A program made the position numbers and the translations under genes. A stretch of 64,000 bases of DNA, from contig NZ_JAHLPU010000051.1 of the NCBI RefSeq assembly GCF_018918045.1, positions 143,516-207,515 of the forward strand, read 5' to 3'. This stretch comes from Pseudoflavonifractor sp. MSJ-30. Lineage in GTDB: Bacteria > Bacillota > Clostridia > Oscillospirales > Oscillospiraceae. Each line of letters starts with the position of its first letter. The first letter of the stretch is position 1. The notes under the pieces are model-generated. The model was not told the DNA's origin, ran no database searches, and saw nothing but the letters and a program-made list of their open reading frames with translations. This document shows, piece after piece, positions 19,773 to 26,934 of the stretch.

Positions 19773-20900
19773 ATGAAGCAATTTATCTATGCCGATAATG
19801 CGGCCACAACAAAACTGAATAAAGAAGCTTTCAACGCGATGATCCCGTGGCTGACAGATGAGTATGGTAATGCTTCACAGCCATATGCATTTGCACGAAA
19901 ACCCAAAAAAGCACTTGCTGAATCACGAAAAATAATTGCTAAGTGCATCAACGCTCTCCCTGAGGAGATTTACTTCACCTCTGGGGGAACGGAAAGTGAC
20001 AATTGGGCTATAAAAGGATCTGCATCTTCGGACCCAGATAAGCGTGCAACTATTACTTCGGCAATAGAACATCATGCTCTCTTAAATGCTTGCGCATCAA
20101 TAGAACGGCATGGTTATCCAGTAACTTACTTATCTCCTGATTCGGAAGGAACGGTGGATCCGGAACAGCTAAGCGCCGTAATTACCGATAGAACAAGGCT
20201 TGTTTCTATCATGTTCTCAAACAATGAGATAGGAACGATCGAGCCGATTGCAGAATTGGCTCGAATCGCCCATTCCCATGGTGCAATTTTTCATACTGAT
20301 GCAGTTCAGGCAATTGCACATACTCCCATAGATGTGAAGGCGATGGGTATTGATATGCTCTCGGCATCAGCGCACAAATTTAATGGTCCTAAAGGCGTTG
20401 GATTTCTTTATATCCGAAAAGGCGTTGAATTGAGGCCTCTTAACGATGGCGGTGCTCAAGAATTCGGAATGCGTGCCGGAACTGAAAATGTTGCTTCTAT
20501 CGTGGGTATGGCAAAAGCACTTGAAATCAGCTGTTCCACTTTGAACGAAAATGCTGAGCATGTACTAAAACTTGAACATGCCCTGCTTGAACGCTTAAAG
20601 GAATCGGGGCTCGATTTTGTGAGAAACGGTGCCCGGAATCACATTCCCGGGAATATCAGCGTGTCATTCAAAGATGCAGACGGAGAGGCAATTCTTCATC
20701 GTTTGGACTTGATGGGAATATGTGTATCAACTGGTTCTGCATGCGATAGTGTTAGTACGCAAATCTCCCATGTCTTAAAGGCAATCAAACTGGAAGATAA
20801 TTATGCTAGGGGAACGATTCGGATTTCATTTGGCAAAGAAAACACTTTTGAAGAAGCGAATATAATTGCAGAATCTCTGATTAGAATTCTGAAAAAATGA
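19773..20900 (+). CDS. Cysteine desulfurase (NifS/IscS/DndA type)
   Basis: A 375-residue PLP enzyme that takes sulfur from cysteine to form a protein-bound persulfide. The PLP lysine is Lys202 in SASAHKFNGPKG. The persulfide-forming residue is Cys324 in STGSACDS. The N-terminal YADNAATT block and SGGTESDN are typical of the family. The ATG at 19773 is preceded by GAGGAAA. An earlier Met at 19677 would overlap the zinc-ribbon gene out of frame and is rejected. No IscU scaffold gene is nearby, so the enzyme does not look like housekeeping Fe-S assembly. Next to BrxP, it most likely supplies sulfur for BREX chemistry, as DndA does for DndC. Confidence 0.92.
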   Translation: MKQFIYADNAATTKLNKEAFNAMIPWLTDEYGNASQPYAFARKPKKALAESRKIIAKCINALPEEIYFTSGGTESDNWAIKGSASSDPDKRATITSAIEHHALLNACASIERHGYPVTYLSPDSEGTVDPEQLSAVITDRTRLVSIMFSNNEIGTIEPIAELARIAHSHGAIFHTDAVQAIAHTPIDVKAMGIDMLSASAHKFNGPKGVGFLYIRKGVELRPLNDGGAQEFGMRAGTENVASIVGMAKALEISCSTLNENAEHVLKLEHALLERLKESGLDFVRNGARNHIPGNISVSFKDADGEAILHRLDLMGICVSTGSACDSVSTQISHVLKAIKLEDNYARGTIRISFGKENTFEEANIIAESLIRILKK

Positions 20901-20910
20901 AAGGCGAAAT

Positions 20911-21888
20911 ATGGATATAGATGCAAAGCTCAGACCTTTATTTCTCCTTCAAATTCTAAAAGAGCGTACAGATGAAGACAACTATCTGACCACTACTCAG
21001 CTTTGCGATATTTTAAAGCGAGAATATGGTCTTGACACTCATCGAACAACGCTAAAAAGTGACATTGAAGTTCTGCAGCGGGCGGGTTACTCTATCGATG
21101 AGCGCCGGTCTACACAGAACCAGTATCGCTTTATTGAGAGAGAATTTGAAGTCGCCGAGCTGAAAACGATAATTGATGCTGTTGCATCATCGAAGTTTAT
21201 TGCAGAAGGAAAAAGCAATGAACTTATCAAGAAACTCACATCCCTTGCTGGCAGCCACAAAGCAAGAGAGTTAAAGAGAAATGTGATCGTAGACGGGCGA
21301 GGCAAGATTGAGAATAAGCAGATACTTTATATTATTGATGCGATAAATGATGCAATTAACCAGCGAAAAAAGATTTCCTTTCAAAAGATTGAGTATAATA
21401 TTAAGAAGGAACGCATCCTGCACCATGGCGGAGAGCGCTATACATTTAGCCCGTACTCGCTTGTATGGGATGGGGATAACTATTATATTGTAGGCTATTC
21501 TGACAAGTACCAGGCCATTGGCAGCCATAGAGTAGATCGAATTGCGGCGTGCCCATGCATCTTGGATGAATCAGCCGTGCCTCAACCTGTTGGTTTTGAT
21601 GTAAGCAAATATATTAAAACGACATTCAGAATGTATAACGCTCCTCGTGCTGAAGTTGAATTACTTTGCGATAACAGCGTAATGGATGCAATCATAGACC
21701 GATTCGGTCCAGATGTTCAAACCTATGCCGGGGATCTTCAAAACTTCCGTGTAATCGAGGAAATTGCTGTGGGAAAAGTCTTTTTCAACTGGATATTTGG
21801 TTTTGAAGGGAAAGTACGAATCAAGGGGCCTGAAAGCGTTAAAAAGCAATACAGGGAAATGGTAATGTCGGCAATGAACTTGGTATGA
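20911..21888 (+). CDS. HTH/WYL-domain transcription regulator
   Basis: A 325-residue regulator. The N-terminal winged helix (residues about 1-75, LRPLFLLQILKERTDEDNYLTTTQLCDIL) is followed by a WYL domain (about 150-230), with FSPYSLVWDGDNYYIVGYS and GSHRVDRI, and a C-terminal WCX-like extension. WYL regulators, including BrxR, commonly accompany BREX and other defence systems and sense nucleic acids or nucleotides. It follows the desulfurase after 10 bases and closes the operon. A terminator stands about 100 bases downstream. Whether it represses the promoter at 5751 cannot be read from the sequence. Confidence 0.85.
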   Translation: MDIDAKLRPLFLLQILKERTDEDNYLTTTQLCDILKREYGLDTHRTTLKSDIEVLQRAGYSIDERRSTQNQYRFIEREFEVAELKTIIDAVASSKFIAEGKSNELIKKLTSLAGSHKARELKRNVIVDGRGKIENKQILYIIDAINDAINQRKKISFQKIEYNIKKERILHHGGERYTFSPYSLVWDGDNYYIVGYSDKYQAIGSHRVDRIAACPCILDESAVPQPVGFDVSKYIKTTFRMYNAPRAEVELLCDNSVMDAIIDRFGPDVQTYAGDLQNFRVIEEIAVGKVFFNWIFGFEGKVRIKGPESVKKQYREMVMSAMNLV

Positions 21889-21987
21889 TAGATAATGTCC
21901 CATGAGTAATTACCACTGTCGAACAAGCAAGAATTAGGCGAGGTGTTCGCTGTAAGCGACATCTTGACGGTAAGACCAATTCAAATA

Positions 21988-22036
21988 TGCAATAGGAGTG
22001 ACACCATGCGGTCGCCCCTATTGCATTTCTTTTTTT
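21988..22036 (+). terminator. Terminator at the end of the BREX island
   Basis: TGCAATAGG (21988-21996) pairs with CCTATTGCA (22017-22025), with a partly paired interior (GTGAC/GTCGC), followed by TTTCTTTTTTT. About 100 bases (21889-21987) between the WYL gene and this hairpin show no other feature. Confidence 0.75.
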
Positions 22037-22075
22037 GCCTGAGTATAATAACATTATGGGATTTCAAATCCCATA
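22021..22075 (+). promoter_or_regulatory. Promoter and palindromic operator of the LexA-like gene
   Basis: TTGCAT (22021-22026), 17-base spacer, TATAAT (22044-22049). Directly downstream, at the expected transcription start, lies a perfect 21-base palindrome (22055-22075): half-site TATGGGATTT, a central C, and its complement. The position suggests autorepression by the adjacent LexA-like protein. The half-site differs from the usual Gram-positive SOS box (GAAC-N4-GTTC). Confidence 0.7.
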
Positions 22076-22094
22076 TAGAAACAGAGGTGCTGAT

Positions 22095-22709
22095 ATGAGA
22101 ACAAAGAATCAAGAGACTCTGGACAGGATATTGAAGTTCGTCAACAAGTATTATCAGGAGCATCACAGCTCTCCTACGATCAACGATGTTGCTGAAGGTG
22201 TCGGCGTTGCCAGATCCACTACACATCGCTACCTTCAGGAGCTGAGTGATCGCAACCTGATTGACTACAGCAGAGGTATCTTGTCTGCTCCCCAGAGCGC
22301 CAAAATGAAAACGGCCTATGTATCCGCCCCGTTAGTAGGTTCTATTCGCTGCGGCAATCCGGAGGATGAGGAAGAGTCGATTGAGGAGTATGTCAGCCTC
22401 CCGGTCTCTATGTTTGGCAAAGGAGATTTCTACATTCTCCGTGCCAAAGGCGATTCCATGGTGGATGCCGGAATCGATGAGGACGATCTGCTTGTTATCG
22501 AGCGTAATTGCCCTGCTCTCGAAGGGGATATAGTCGTTGCGCTGGATGAAGACAACCAGAATACGCTGAAGCGATATGCCGGCTACGACGAGGACAGTGG
22601 GTATTACATCCTCGAATACGAAAACGAGGAGCAGTACCCAGGCAAGACCATAAAGCTGAGAAGCTTTCAGGTACAAGGCGTTGCTCGGCACGTAATAAAA
22701 TCACTCTAA
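22095..22709 (+). CDS. LexA-like self-cleaving repressor
   Basis: A 204-residue protein with an N-terminal LexA-type winged helix (residues 1-65, ETLDRILKFVNKYYQEHHSSPTINDVAEGVGVA) and a C-terminal S24 peptidase domain. The catalytic dyad is Ser121 in AKGDSMVDAG and Lys159 in NTLKRY. A Cys86-Gly87 bond (SIRCGNPED) stands where LexA proteins have their Ala-Gly cleavage site. The ATG at 22095 is preceded by AGAGGTG. It heads a plus-strand run of three small genes and may induce ICE excision or BREX-distal genes upon DNA damage. The chromosome presumably carries its own lexA, so this is an element-borne copy. Confidence 0.88.
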   Translation: MRTKNQETLDRILKFVNKYYQEHHSSPTINDVAEGVGVARSTTHRYLQELSDRNLIDYSRGILSAPQSAKMKTAYVSAPLVGSIRCGNPEDEEESIEEYVSLPVSMFGKGDFYILRAKGDSMVDAGIDEDDLLVIERNCPALEGDIVVALDEDNQNTLKRYAGYDEDSGYYILEYENEEQYPGKTIKLRSFQVQGVARHVIKSL

Positions 22710-22743
22710 ACAATAATCTTGATTCGATGGGAGATGTGTTGTT

Positions 22744-22941
22744 TTGAATGCAAAAGATGTGAAATGCCCCATTTGCGGCACAGTCAACAGGAGTCTCGAT
22801 TTAGATGAGACCGACGGATGGATGGAATGTGAGAGCTGCCATAATGCCGTTCAGATATTGGCGTACGCTAAAACCAAGCGCGTTCCGGTATATCAGATGG
22901 CAGATTGCAATCTCCTCGTTCCGTTGAGCAAGAAAAGATAG
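22744..22941 (+). CDS. Small zinc-ribbon protein
   Basis: A 65-residue protein with CPICGTVNRS and CESCHNAVQ, a two-knuckle zinc-ribbon signature, and a basic C-terminus. The start is TTG, placed 8 bases after GGGAGA. It lies 34 bases after the LexA-like gene and 13 bases before the next zinc-ribbon gene, so the three may be co-transcribed. Function unknown; small zinc ribbons of this type are frequent in ICE regulatory regions. Confidence 0.6.
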   Translation: MNAKDVKCPICGTVNRSLDLDETDGWMECESCHNAVQILAYAKTKRVPVYQMADCNLLVPLSKKR

Positions 22942-22954
22942 AAGGAGAATGGCG

Positions 22955-23167
22955 ATGCTGGAGGATTGGACGATTTACTCTTGGTATTGCCCAAACTGTA
23001 AGACGCAGGTAGCGGGGCTAAAAAACAAGAAAAATCAAATCAGAGTTATTTGCACAAAGTGCGGCGTTGAAATGGTTCGCACAGTTGTGAGCAGGCGGCA
23101 TGATGTGATTGATATGTACGCACCGGCAGGAATGGAACATAGCGACTTGGAATTGAGGGAGTATTGA
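22955..23167 (+). CDS. Small zinc-ribbon protein
   Basis: A 70-residue protein with YCPNCKTQ and CTKCGVEM, again a CxxC/CxxC zinc ribbon. GAAGGAG at 22941-22947 gives better spacing for the ATG at 22955 than for the one at 22949, so the later start is used. The TGA lies just before the next ATG (23169), showing tight packing with the following gene. No function can be assigned. Confidence 0.6.
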   Translation: MLEDWTIYSWYCPNCKTQVAGLKNKKNQIRVICTKCGVEMVRTVVSRRHDVIDMYAPAGMEHSDLELREY

Positions 23168-23168
23168 T

Positions 23169-23411
23169 ATGACGATGTTAGAGGCTTTTGTGAAAGAGCG
23201 CAACGAAGCGCTGTTCAGCCTTGACCGCGAAAAGATCGAGGCATACATGATCAAGTATGGAGAAACGGAGATCACCCAGACCCCCGATAATGTTTTCTGG
23301 GCATCCGTGTACAAGGCCATTTGCGGTGTCAAGGACGCACCGGAAGCCATTGTAAGCAAGGCAAAGGCATGGCTGCACGAGCACGGCATGAGCCCTAATC
23401 TGGCGGGGTGA
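23169..23411 (+). CDS. Small unknown ICE protein
   Basis: An 80-residue acidic-basic mixed protein (MTMLEAFVKERNEALFSLDREKIEAYMIKYGETE), probably all helical, with no recognised motif. GAGGGAG precedes the ATG by 6 bases. The MLEAFVKERNEALFSLDREKI start is a style seen in small ICE proteins of Clostridia. It ends the short operon led by the LexA-like gene. Confidence 0.6.
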   Translation: MTMLEAFVKERNEALFSLDREKIEAYMIKYGETEITQTPDNVFWASVYKAICGVKDAPEAIVSKAKAWLHEHGMSPNLAG

Positions 23412-23589
23412 TAATCCTCACTTGATCTGCTTGAAGATCATCGAAGCGAGTTTCTATAACAACTGAATCAACGACATCACAACGGAACGGTCGGGCTGAA
23501 ACAGGGCCGCATTAAATCCGCTTCCAGGTCACTTGATCGTGGGCAGCAGCCCGAACATGAACCGGTAGTTATTCCAGACATACGTGAGA

Positions 23590-23654
23590 GGCCACCGGCA
23601 AGGTAAGACACTATAGTTCTATCTATAGGTCTGCCTTGTCGGTGGCCTTTTTTT
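23590..23654 (+). terminator. Long-stem intrinsic terminator
   Basis: GGCCACCGGCAAGG (23590-23603) pairs with CCTTGTCGGTGGCC (23634-23647) with one mismatch, and is followed directly by seven T residues. The loop of 30 bases contains a smaller inverted repeat (CTATAG...CTATAG). Confidence 0.8.
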
Positions 23655-23798
23655 GTTTTTTACCGACATCACAAATACATATTCGCAGCCTGAAGTACAA
23701 GGGCCAAGGATACAAATACGCTGATTTCAAACTCTTTTGAAAAAGCAGTATGGGTACCCTTAGATTTCTGCGCCCTTTTTCAGGCAGGCAGCATCGGG

Positions 23799-23857
23799 AG
23801 TCCTTTTCGCCAGCGTAGTTGTGTCCTTTGGACCGCAGCAGGCGGAAAGGACTTTTT
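23799..23857 (+). terminator. Second terminator-like hairpin
   Basis: AGTCCTTTTCGCC (23799-23811) pairs with GGCGGAAAGGACT (23841-23853) with one mismatch, followed by a T-run (TTTTTAT). It lies about 100 bases before the sigma-like gene. Confidence 0.7.
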
Positions 23858-23953
23858 ATGTGCGACCAGTGGCTCTGCTATATCGCTGAATACCCGTGAT
23901 CTCCGAATTTTTGACTTTCACCCAAATTCAAAAATTCAAAGGAGATCACAGTA

Positions 23954-24517
23954 ATGAAAAGAACATTTTTGGTAAAGAAGGACCCCACGATTGAAGCACA
24001 GGACAATTGGCTGATCATGGATTATCGCCAGTATGCGGCATGGAGAGAAACGGATGAAGGCAAGAATCGGGAAATCGTCTTTGGAAAGTTTGAGGCTTGT
24101 AGTGAAGACGACTCTATCATTTTCATGGAGTGCAATGAAAAAGTCAGCAAAGAGTTGAAAAAGGATTGCCATCGCAAGCAGTACATCCGAAGCCGAGACG
24201 CCGAAACACCGTTCCAAGTCATGTCTTACAGCACCATGACCTTTCAAGAGTCTGAAATTTACGGAGAAGATGTTCTCGAAGATACAGAGTGCAATGTAGA
24301 GGAGTCGGTCATGCAGCGTATGGATATTGAGCGGGTCAGAACTGCACTGAAAATGTTGGCCCCGGAAGAGCGGGCCATCATTCAGGATTTTTTCTTCACA
24401 GAATCCCCAATACCGGTTAAAGAGCTTGTGGGAAAATACGCAATGCCCAAGACGAGCATCTATAGAAAAAGGGATGATGCACTGAAGAAGCTGAAGAAAA
24501 TTTTAGGAAATGCGTAG
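23954..24517 (+). CDS. Sigma-70-region-4-like regulator of the ICE
   Basis: A 187-residue protein. The C-terminal 60 residues (VRTALKMLAPEERAIIQDFFFTESPIPVKELVGKYAMPKTSIYRKRDDALKKLKKIL) have the layout of a sigma factor region 4 HTH, which binds a -35 element. The N-terminal part (residues 1-110) is unlike sigma region 2, so it may act as an activator rather than a full sigma factor. Similar genes lie near the integration module of Tn916-type elements. GGAGAT at 23941 supports the start. It is convergent with the toxin-antitoxin pair, with a terminator hairpin between them. Confidence 0.72.
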   Translation: MKRTFLVKKDPTIEAQDNWLIMDYRQYAAWRETDEGKNREIVFGKFEACSEDDSIIFMECNEKVSKELKKDCHRKQYIRSRDAETPFQVMSYSTMTFQESEIYGEDVLEDTECNVEESVMQRMDIERVRTALKMLAPEERAIIQDFFFTESPIPVKELVGKYAMPKTSIYRKRDDALKKLKKILGNA

Positions 24518-24551
24518 GTCAAATTGGGATGACACGAGTGGTTTGACATAG

Positions 24552-24577
24552 AAAATGCACCTGCCGAAGCAGGTGCA
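24552..24577 (-). terminator. Terminator of the toxin-antitoxin operon
   Basis: TGCACCTGC (24556-24564) and GCAGGTGCA (24569-24577) form a perfect stem with a CGAA loop. Read on the minus strand the stem is followed by TTTTC, so it ends the minus-strand operon, 10 bases after its stop codon. Confidence 0.65.
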
Positions 24578-24586
24578 GGAATGAAA

Positions 24587-25234
24587 TCACATCATGGGGT
24601 TTTCCAATAGGTCTTCCACATTGCAGCCGAGAACACGGGACAACTTGTAGAGGATGTTTGCCTGCGCCTTGTCAATGCCATTGACCCGCTGTTCGTACAT
24701 CTGAATGTTGCGCAGATTCACGCCGGATTGCTCTGCAAGCTCTGCCTGAGATAAGCCCCGGTTTTCACGAATGCGCTTCAGGTTGGAATCGCCTTCCGCT
24801 GCTTTATAGAGTTCCTCCATGGTATCGATGAAACTTGTAATGTCCATCTCGTGGTAAACGGAATACATCCCAATGATCTTGGAAAGTGGAATGCGCTCAA
24901 AGATATCCTTGAAACGACGGCCAGTAAACCATTGGTACTCTGCAACTGCCCAACCGGCCCAATATTCAGGGGAGCAGTCCTCTGCGTTGGTTGGTGCTGG
25001 CAGCTCCTTTGGACCGTATGCCTTTGTGATGACCGCACGGGCCAGCTCAACACCGGACATCCCTGCAACATAGGCGGGGTTGCCTCGTTCAAACTGTTCG
25101 GCGTAGCCGGTATTGATGAAGAGTGCTGTGATCCAATCCGGTTTTAGCTTGCAGTCGTTGATCGCATAGTCGAAGAAAGAGGAAAGACGATCCTTGGCAT
25201 TATTCAAATAAGATTCGCTGTATGCGTGGGTCAT
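24587..25234 (-). CDS. XRE-family antitoxin
   Basis: A 215-residue protein. The N-terminal 140 residues are an unassigned helical domain (YLNNAKDRLSSFFDYAINDCKLKPDWITALFI). The C-terminus is a Cro/C1 HTH (about residues 153-210, LKRIRENRGLSQAELAEQSGVNLRNIQMYEQ). The gene overlaps the end of the DUF3990 gene by 35 bases, so the two are coupled. GGAGGAGAT on the minus strand (25245-25253) fits the start. Partnering with a DUF3990 protein suggests the antitoxin, which would bind the toxin by its N-terminal part and the twin operators at 25915-25957 by its HTH. Confidence 0.78.
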   Translation of the reverse strand: MTHAYSESYLNNAKDRLSSFFDYAINDCKLKPDWITALFINTGYAEQFERGNPAYVAGMSGVELARAVITKAYGPKELPAPTNAEDCSPEYWAGWAVAEYQWFTGRRFKDIFERIPLSKIIGMYSVYHEMDITSFIDTMEELYKAAEGDSNLKRIRENRGLSQAELAEQSGVNLRNIQMYEQRVNGIDKAQANILYKLSRVLGCNVEDLLENPMM

Positions 25235-25898
25235 CGCCAGCCATCTCCTCCCTCAAGATATCCAGCACGAAGATGTCGTCCCGGTAAGACTTGCTTTTCT
25301 TGATCTCTTTACGGTAAGTATCCCTCGCTTTGGTATCTCTATCCAAGAACTTGGGGTAATAGACGCTCTTGCTGACCGGATAAGCATTCACGAAGTGCAG
25401 CCGATCAAAGCCTTTTTGAGAAATGACAACCGTCTGCTCACCGAGCTTGCCCAGCTTTAGAGCCTTGTTCAGACTTCTGAGCGGTAAGGTGTTGGACACA
25501 AAGGACTCTGCATACTGGAAATAGGAATCGTCTGCCCGATAGCCGATCACAACATCGTAGCCGGTTAAATCAATTGAATAGTGACCAATAAGATAGTCCC
25601 TTGCATCAACGGCAACTTCGGAGTCCAGCTTGAAGGTGCGGAACTGAAGCAGAAGAGCCATCCAGTTCAGGACCGTATGCGTTCCGTCCAACAGATTCAG
25701 CACCTTCAGCCCTTCCGTGTCAAAGTTGTAGCTGTTGACAAAACCGTCTGTGTTCTTTTTGCAGGCCCACTCACGAGCCATTTCATCGACGCGGGTACAG
25801 TAGAAACCCATGCCATAGTCGTTGTGCGGATTACCGATATGAATATCCGGAACCTCGATGATGTGGTCGGTTCCATGAAGCAGTTGAATGACGCTCAT
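25200..25898 (-). CDS. DUF3990 family toxin (ADP-ribosyltransferase-like)
   Basis: A 232-residue protein. Its N-terminus (LLHGTDHIIEVPDIHIGNPHNDYGMGFYCTRVDEMAREWA) shows the HG...P...D.G.GFY.T...A..WA pattern of DUF3990, a family that resembles NAD-dependent ADP-ribosyltransferases. YDVVIGYRADDSYFQYAESF and EQTVVISQKGFDRLHFV are further family blocks. It is the first gene of a two-gene operon with an XRE protein. The strong promoter with two operators at 25915-25967 fits an autoregulated toxin-antitoxin module, which would stabilise the ICE. The ADP-ribosylation role is inferred from the family; the target is unknown. Confidence 0.8.
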   Translation of the reverse strand: MSVIQLLHGTDHIIEVPDIHIGNPHNDYGMGFYCTRVDEMAREWACKKNTDGFVNSYNFDTEGLKVLNLLDGTHTVLNWMALLLQFRTFKLDSEVAVDARDYLIGHYSIDLTGYDVVIGYRADDSYFQYAESFVSNTLPLRSLNKALKLGKLGEQTVVISQKGFDRLHFVNAYPVSKSVYYPKFLDRDTKARDTYRKEIKKSKSYRDDIFVLDILREEMAGDDPRIQRILFE

Positions 25899-25914
25899 AA
25901 TATGAAGCCTCCAT

Positions 25915-25967
25915 TATCATTGTAATGATACAGCCACATTATATCATCCTGGTGATAGTTTTGTCAA
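25915..25967 (-). promoter_or_regulatory. Promoter and twin operators of the toxin-antitoxin operon
   Basis: On the minus strand, TTGACA (25962-25967), 18-base spacer, TATAAT (25938-25943): a full-consensus promoter. Two copies of TATCA-N6-TGATA lie at 25915-25930 and 25942-25957, the second covering the spacer and the edge of the -10. They start 27 bases apart, about 2.6 helical turns. The arrangement implies repression by a dimeric HTH protein, most likely the co-encoded XRE antitoxin. Confidence 0.78.
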
Positions 25968-26132
25968 TAGCGCATGAGAATTCATTCCAAAGAATATGAC
26001 TTCTCCCTCCTAATTCTCCCTGTTCCGAAAAATAATTTGGAAACGAGCAAAAAACTGTGGGAATCTCGCAAAAAAATTCGGCAAAGAGAAAGTGAGAGGG
26101 CAATCTCATAAAACCCGGTAGGAGTGATTTAC

Positions 26133-26609
26133 ATGAACAACAAAATAAACATCAACCCCAGCTCGACAAAGTGGCTCGAAAAAGATGATCGGGTCGTCGC
26201 TGATTACTTTTGCGATTTGGGCTTCCGTTCCCTGAAGCAGATCCTTGATATGCGTGTTTTCGATCTGATGAATATGCAGGGTCTGAACGCTGTCCGAGTC
26301 GAGGAAGTGATCATCTGCTTATATAAGTGGCTGAATCCCAACACAGCTATCGATGAGGCTATCTATAACGGTATGATGTCACAGCCCTTCCTCTATACTC
26401 CGTGGAGAAAAGAACACAAAGACCTTGCTGCAATCAAAGTCGGCGACTTGGTGCTGACCCCCGGTATCAACATGAAAGCTATCCAGCATTTCTATGATGC
26501 GATCCGTAAGGCGTTTTTCAAATCGGAGGAATACAACTGGAGATGGTACAAGTTCCGAAACAGAAGTGAATATGTGACCTATCTCCGGAAACACGAGGAG
26601 GCGGAATAA
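26133..26609 (+). CDS. Helix-hairpin-helix (RNA polymerase alpha-CTD-like) ICE protein
   Basis: A 158-residue protein. Residues about 28-65 (LGFRSLKQILDMRVFDLMNMQGLNAVRVEEVIICLYKWL) have the shape of the alpha-CTD/HhH fold, with a Gly-containing turn. The rest shows no known domain. The ATG at 26133 follows GGAGTG by about 6 bases. It ends directly before the excisionase ATG, so both are probably one operon with a role in integration or excision control. Similar genes lie before xis in Tn916-like elements. The function is not known to me. Confidence 0.6.
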   Translation: MNNKININPSSTKWLEKDDRVVADYFCDLGFRSLKQILDMRVFDLMNMQGLNAVRVEEVIICLYKWLNPNTAIDEAIYNGMMSQPFLYTPWRKEHKDLAAIKVGDLVLTPGINMKAIQHFYDAIRKAFFKSEEYNWRWYKFRNRSEYVTYLRKHEEAE

Positions 26610-26822
26610 ATGACGCGAACAGAAAAAGAAAATCTCGTTCCTGTTTGGGAGCGCATTACCATTAGTCTGGAAGAGGCTGCCGCATATAGCGGTATCGGCG
26701 TGAGGAAGCTACGGGATATGACCGATAAGCCCGAATGCAACTATGTTATCTGGGTTGGAAACCGAAGGATGATCAAGCGGAAAAAGTTCGATGAATACCT
26801 TGAGTCGGCCTATTCTGTATGA
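26610..26822 (+). CDS. xis: Excisionase (Tn916 Xis-like)
   Basis: A 70-residue basic DNA-binding protein of the Xis_Tn916 type: VWERITISLEEAAAYSGIGVRKLRDMTD (winged-helix), a Trp-Val-Gly-Asn turn, then RRMIKRKKFDEYLESAYSV. It binds near the element ends and directs the integrase towards excision. It starts with no gap after the HhH gene and lies 112 bases before int. Family length and gene order (xis then int at the right end) match Tn916/Tn1549 elements. Confidence 0.88.
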   Translation: MTRTEKENLVPVWERITISLEEAAAYSGIGVRKLRDMTDKPECNYVIWVGNRRMIKRKKFDEYLESAYSV

Positions 26823-26934
26823 GTCAAGTATGCGATTTGCTTGATATGGGCTGATTTGCAACATTGGAAAACGAGATGTCTCTATGTATCCTTAATGGTG
26901 CCAAGAGAAAAGCGAAAGCAAAGGAGTGAAGACT

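Larger units (their letters stand above)
23412..23953 (+). other. 542-base non-coding stretch with two terminator-like hairpins
   Basis: No credible gene is seen. The first 180 bases have mixed composition without a clear motif. Two strong hairpins with T-runs follow at 23590-23654 and 23799-23857 (listed separately). Two terminators in tandem, separated by about 140 bases without an ORF, are compatible with a small untranslated RNA between them, but no promoter stands out. Confidence 0.4.

Noticed and set aside
9175..20900. Dnd/Ssp phosphorothioation system
   Set aside because: BrxP and the desulfurase resemble DndC and DndA, but DndB, DndD, DndE and DndFGH are absent, while PglZ, BrxC and BrxL define BREX.
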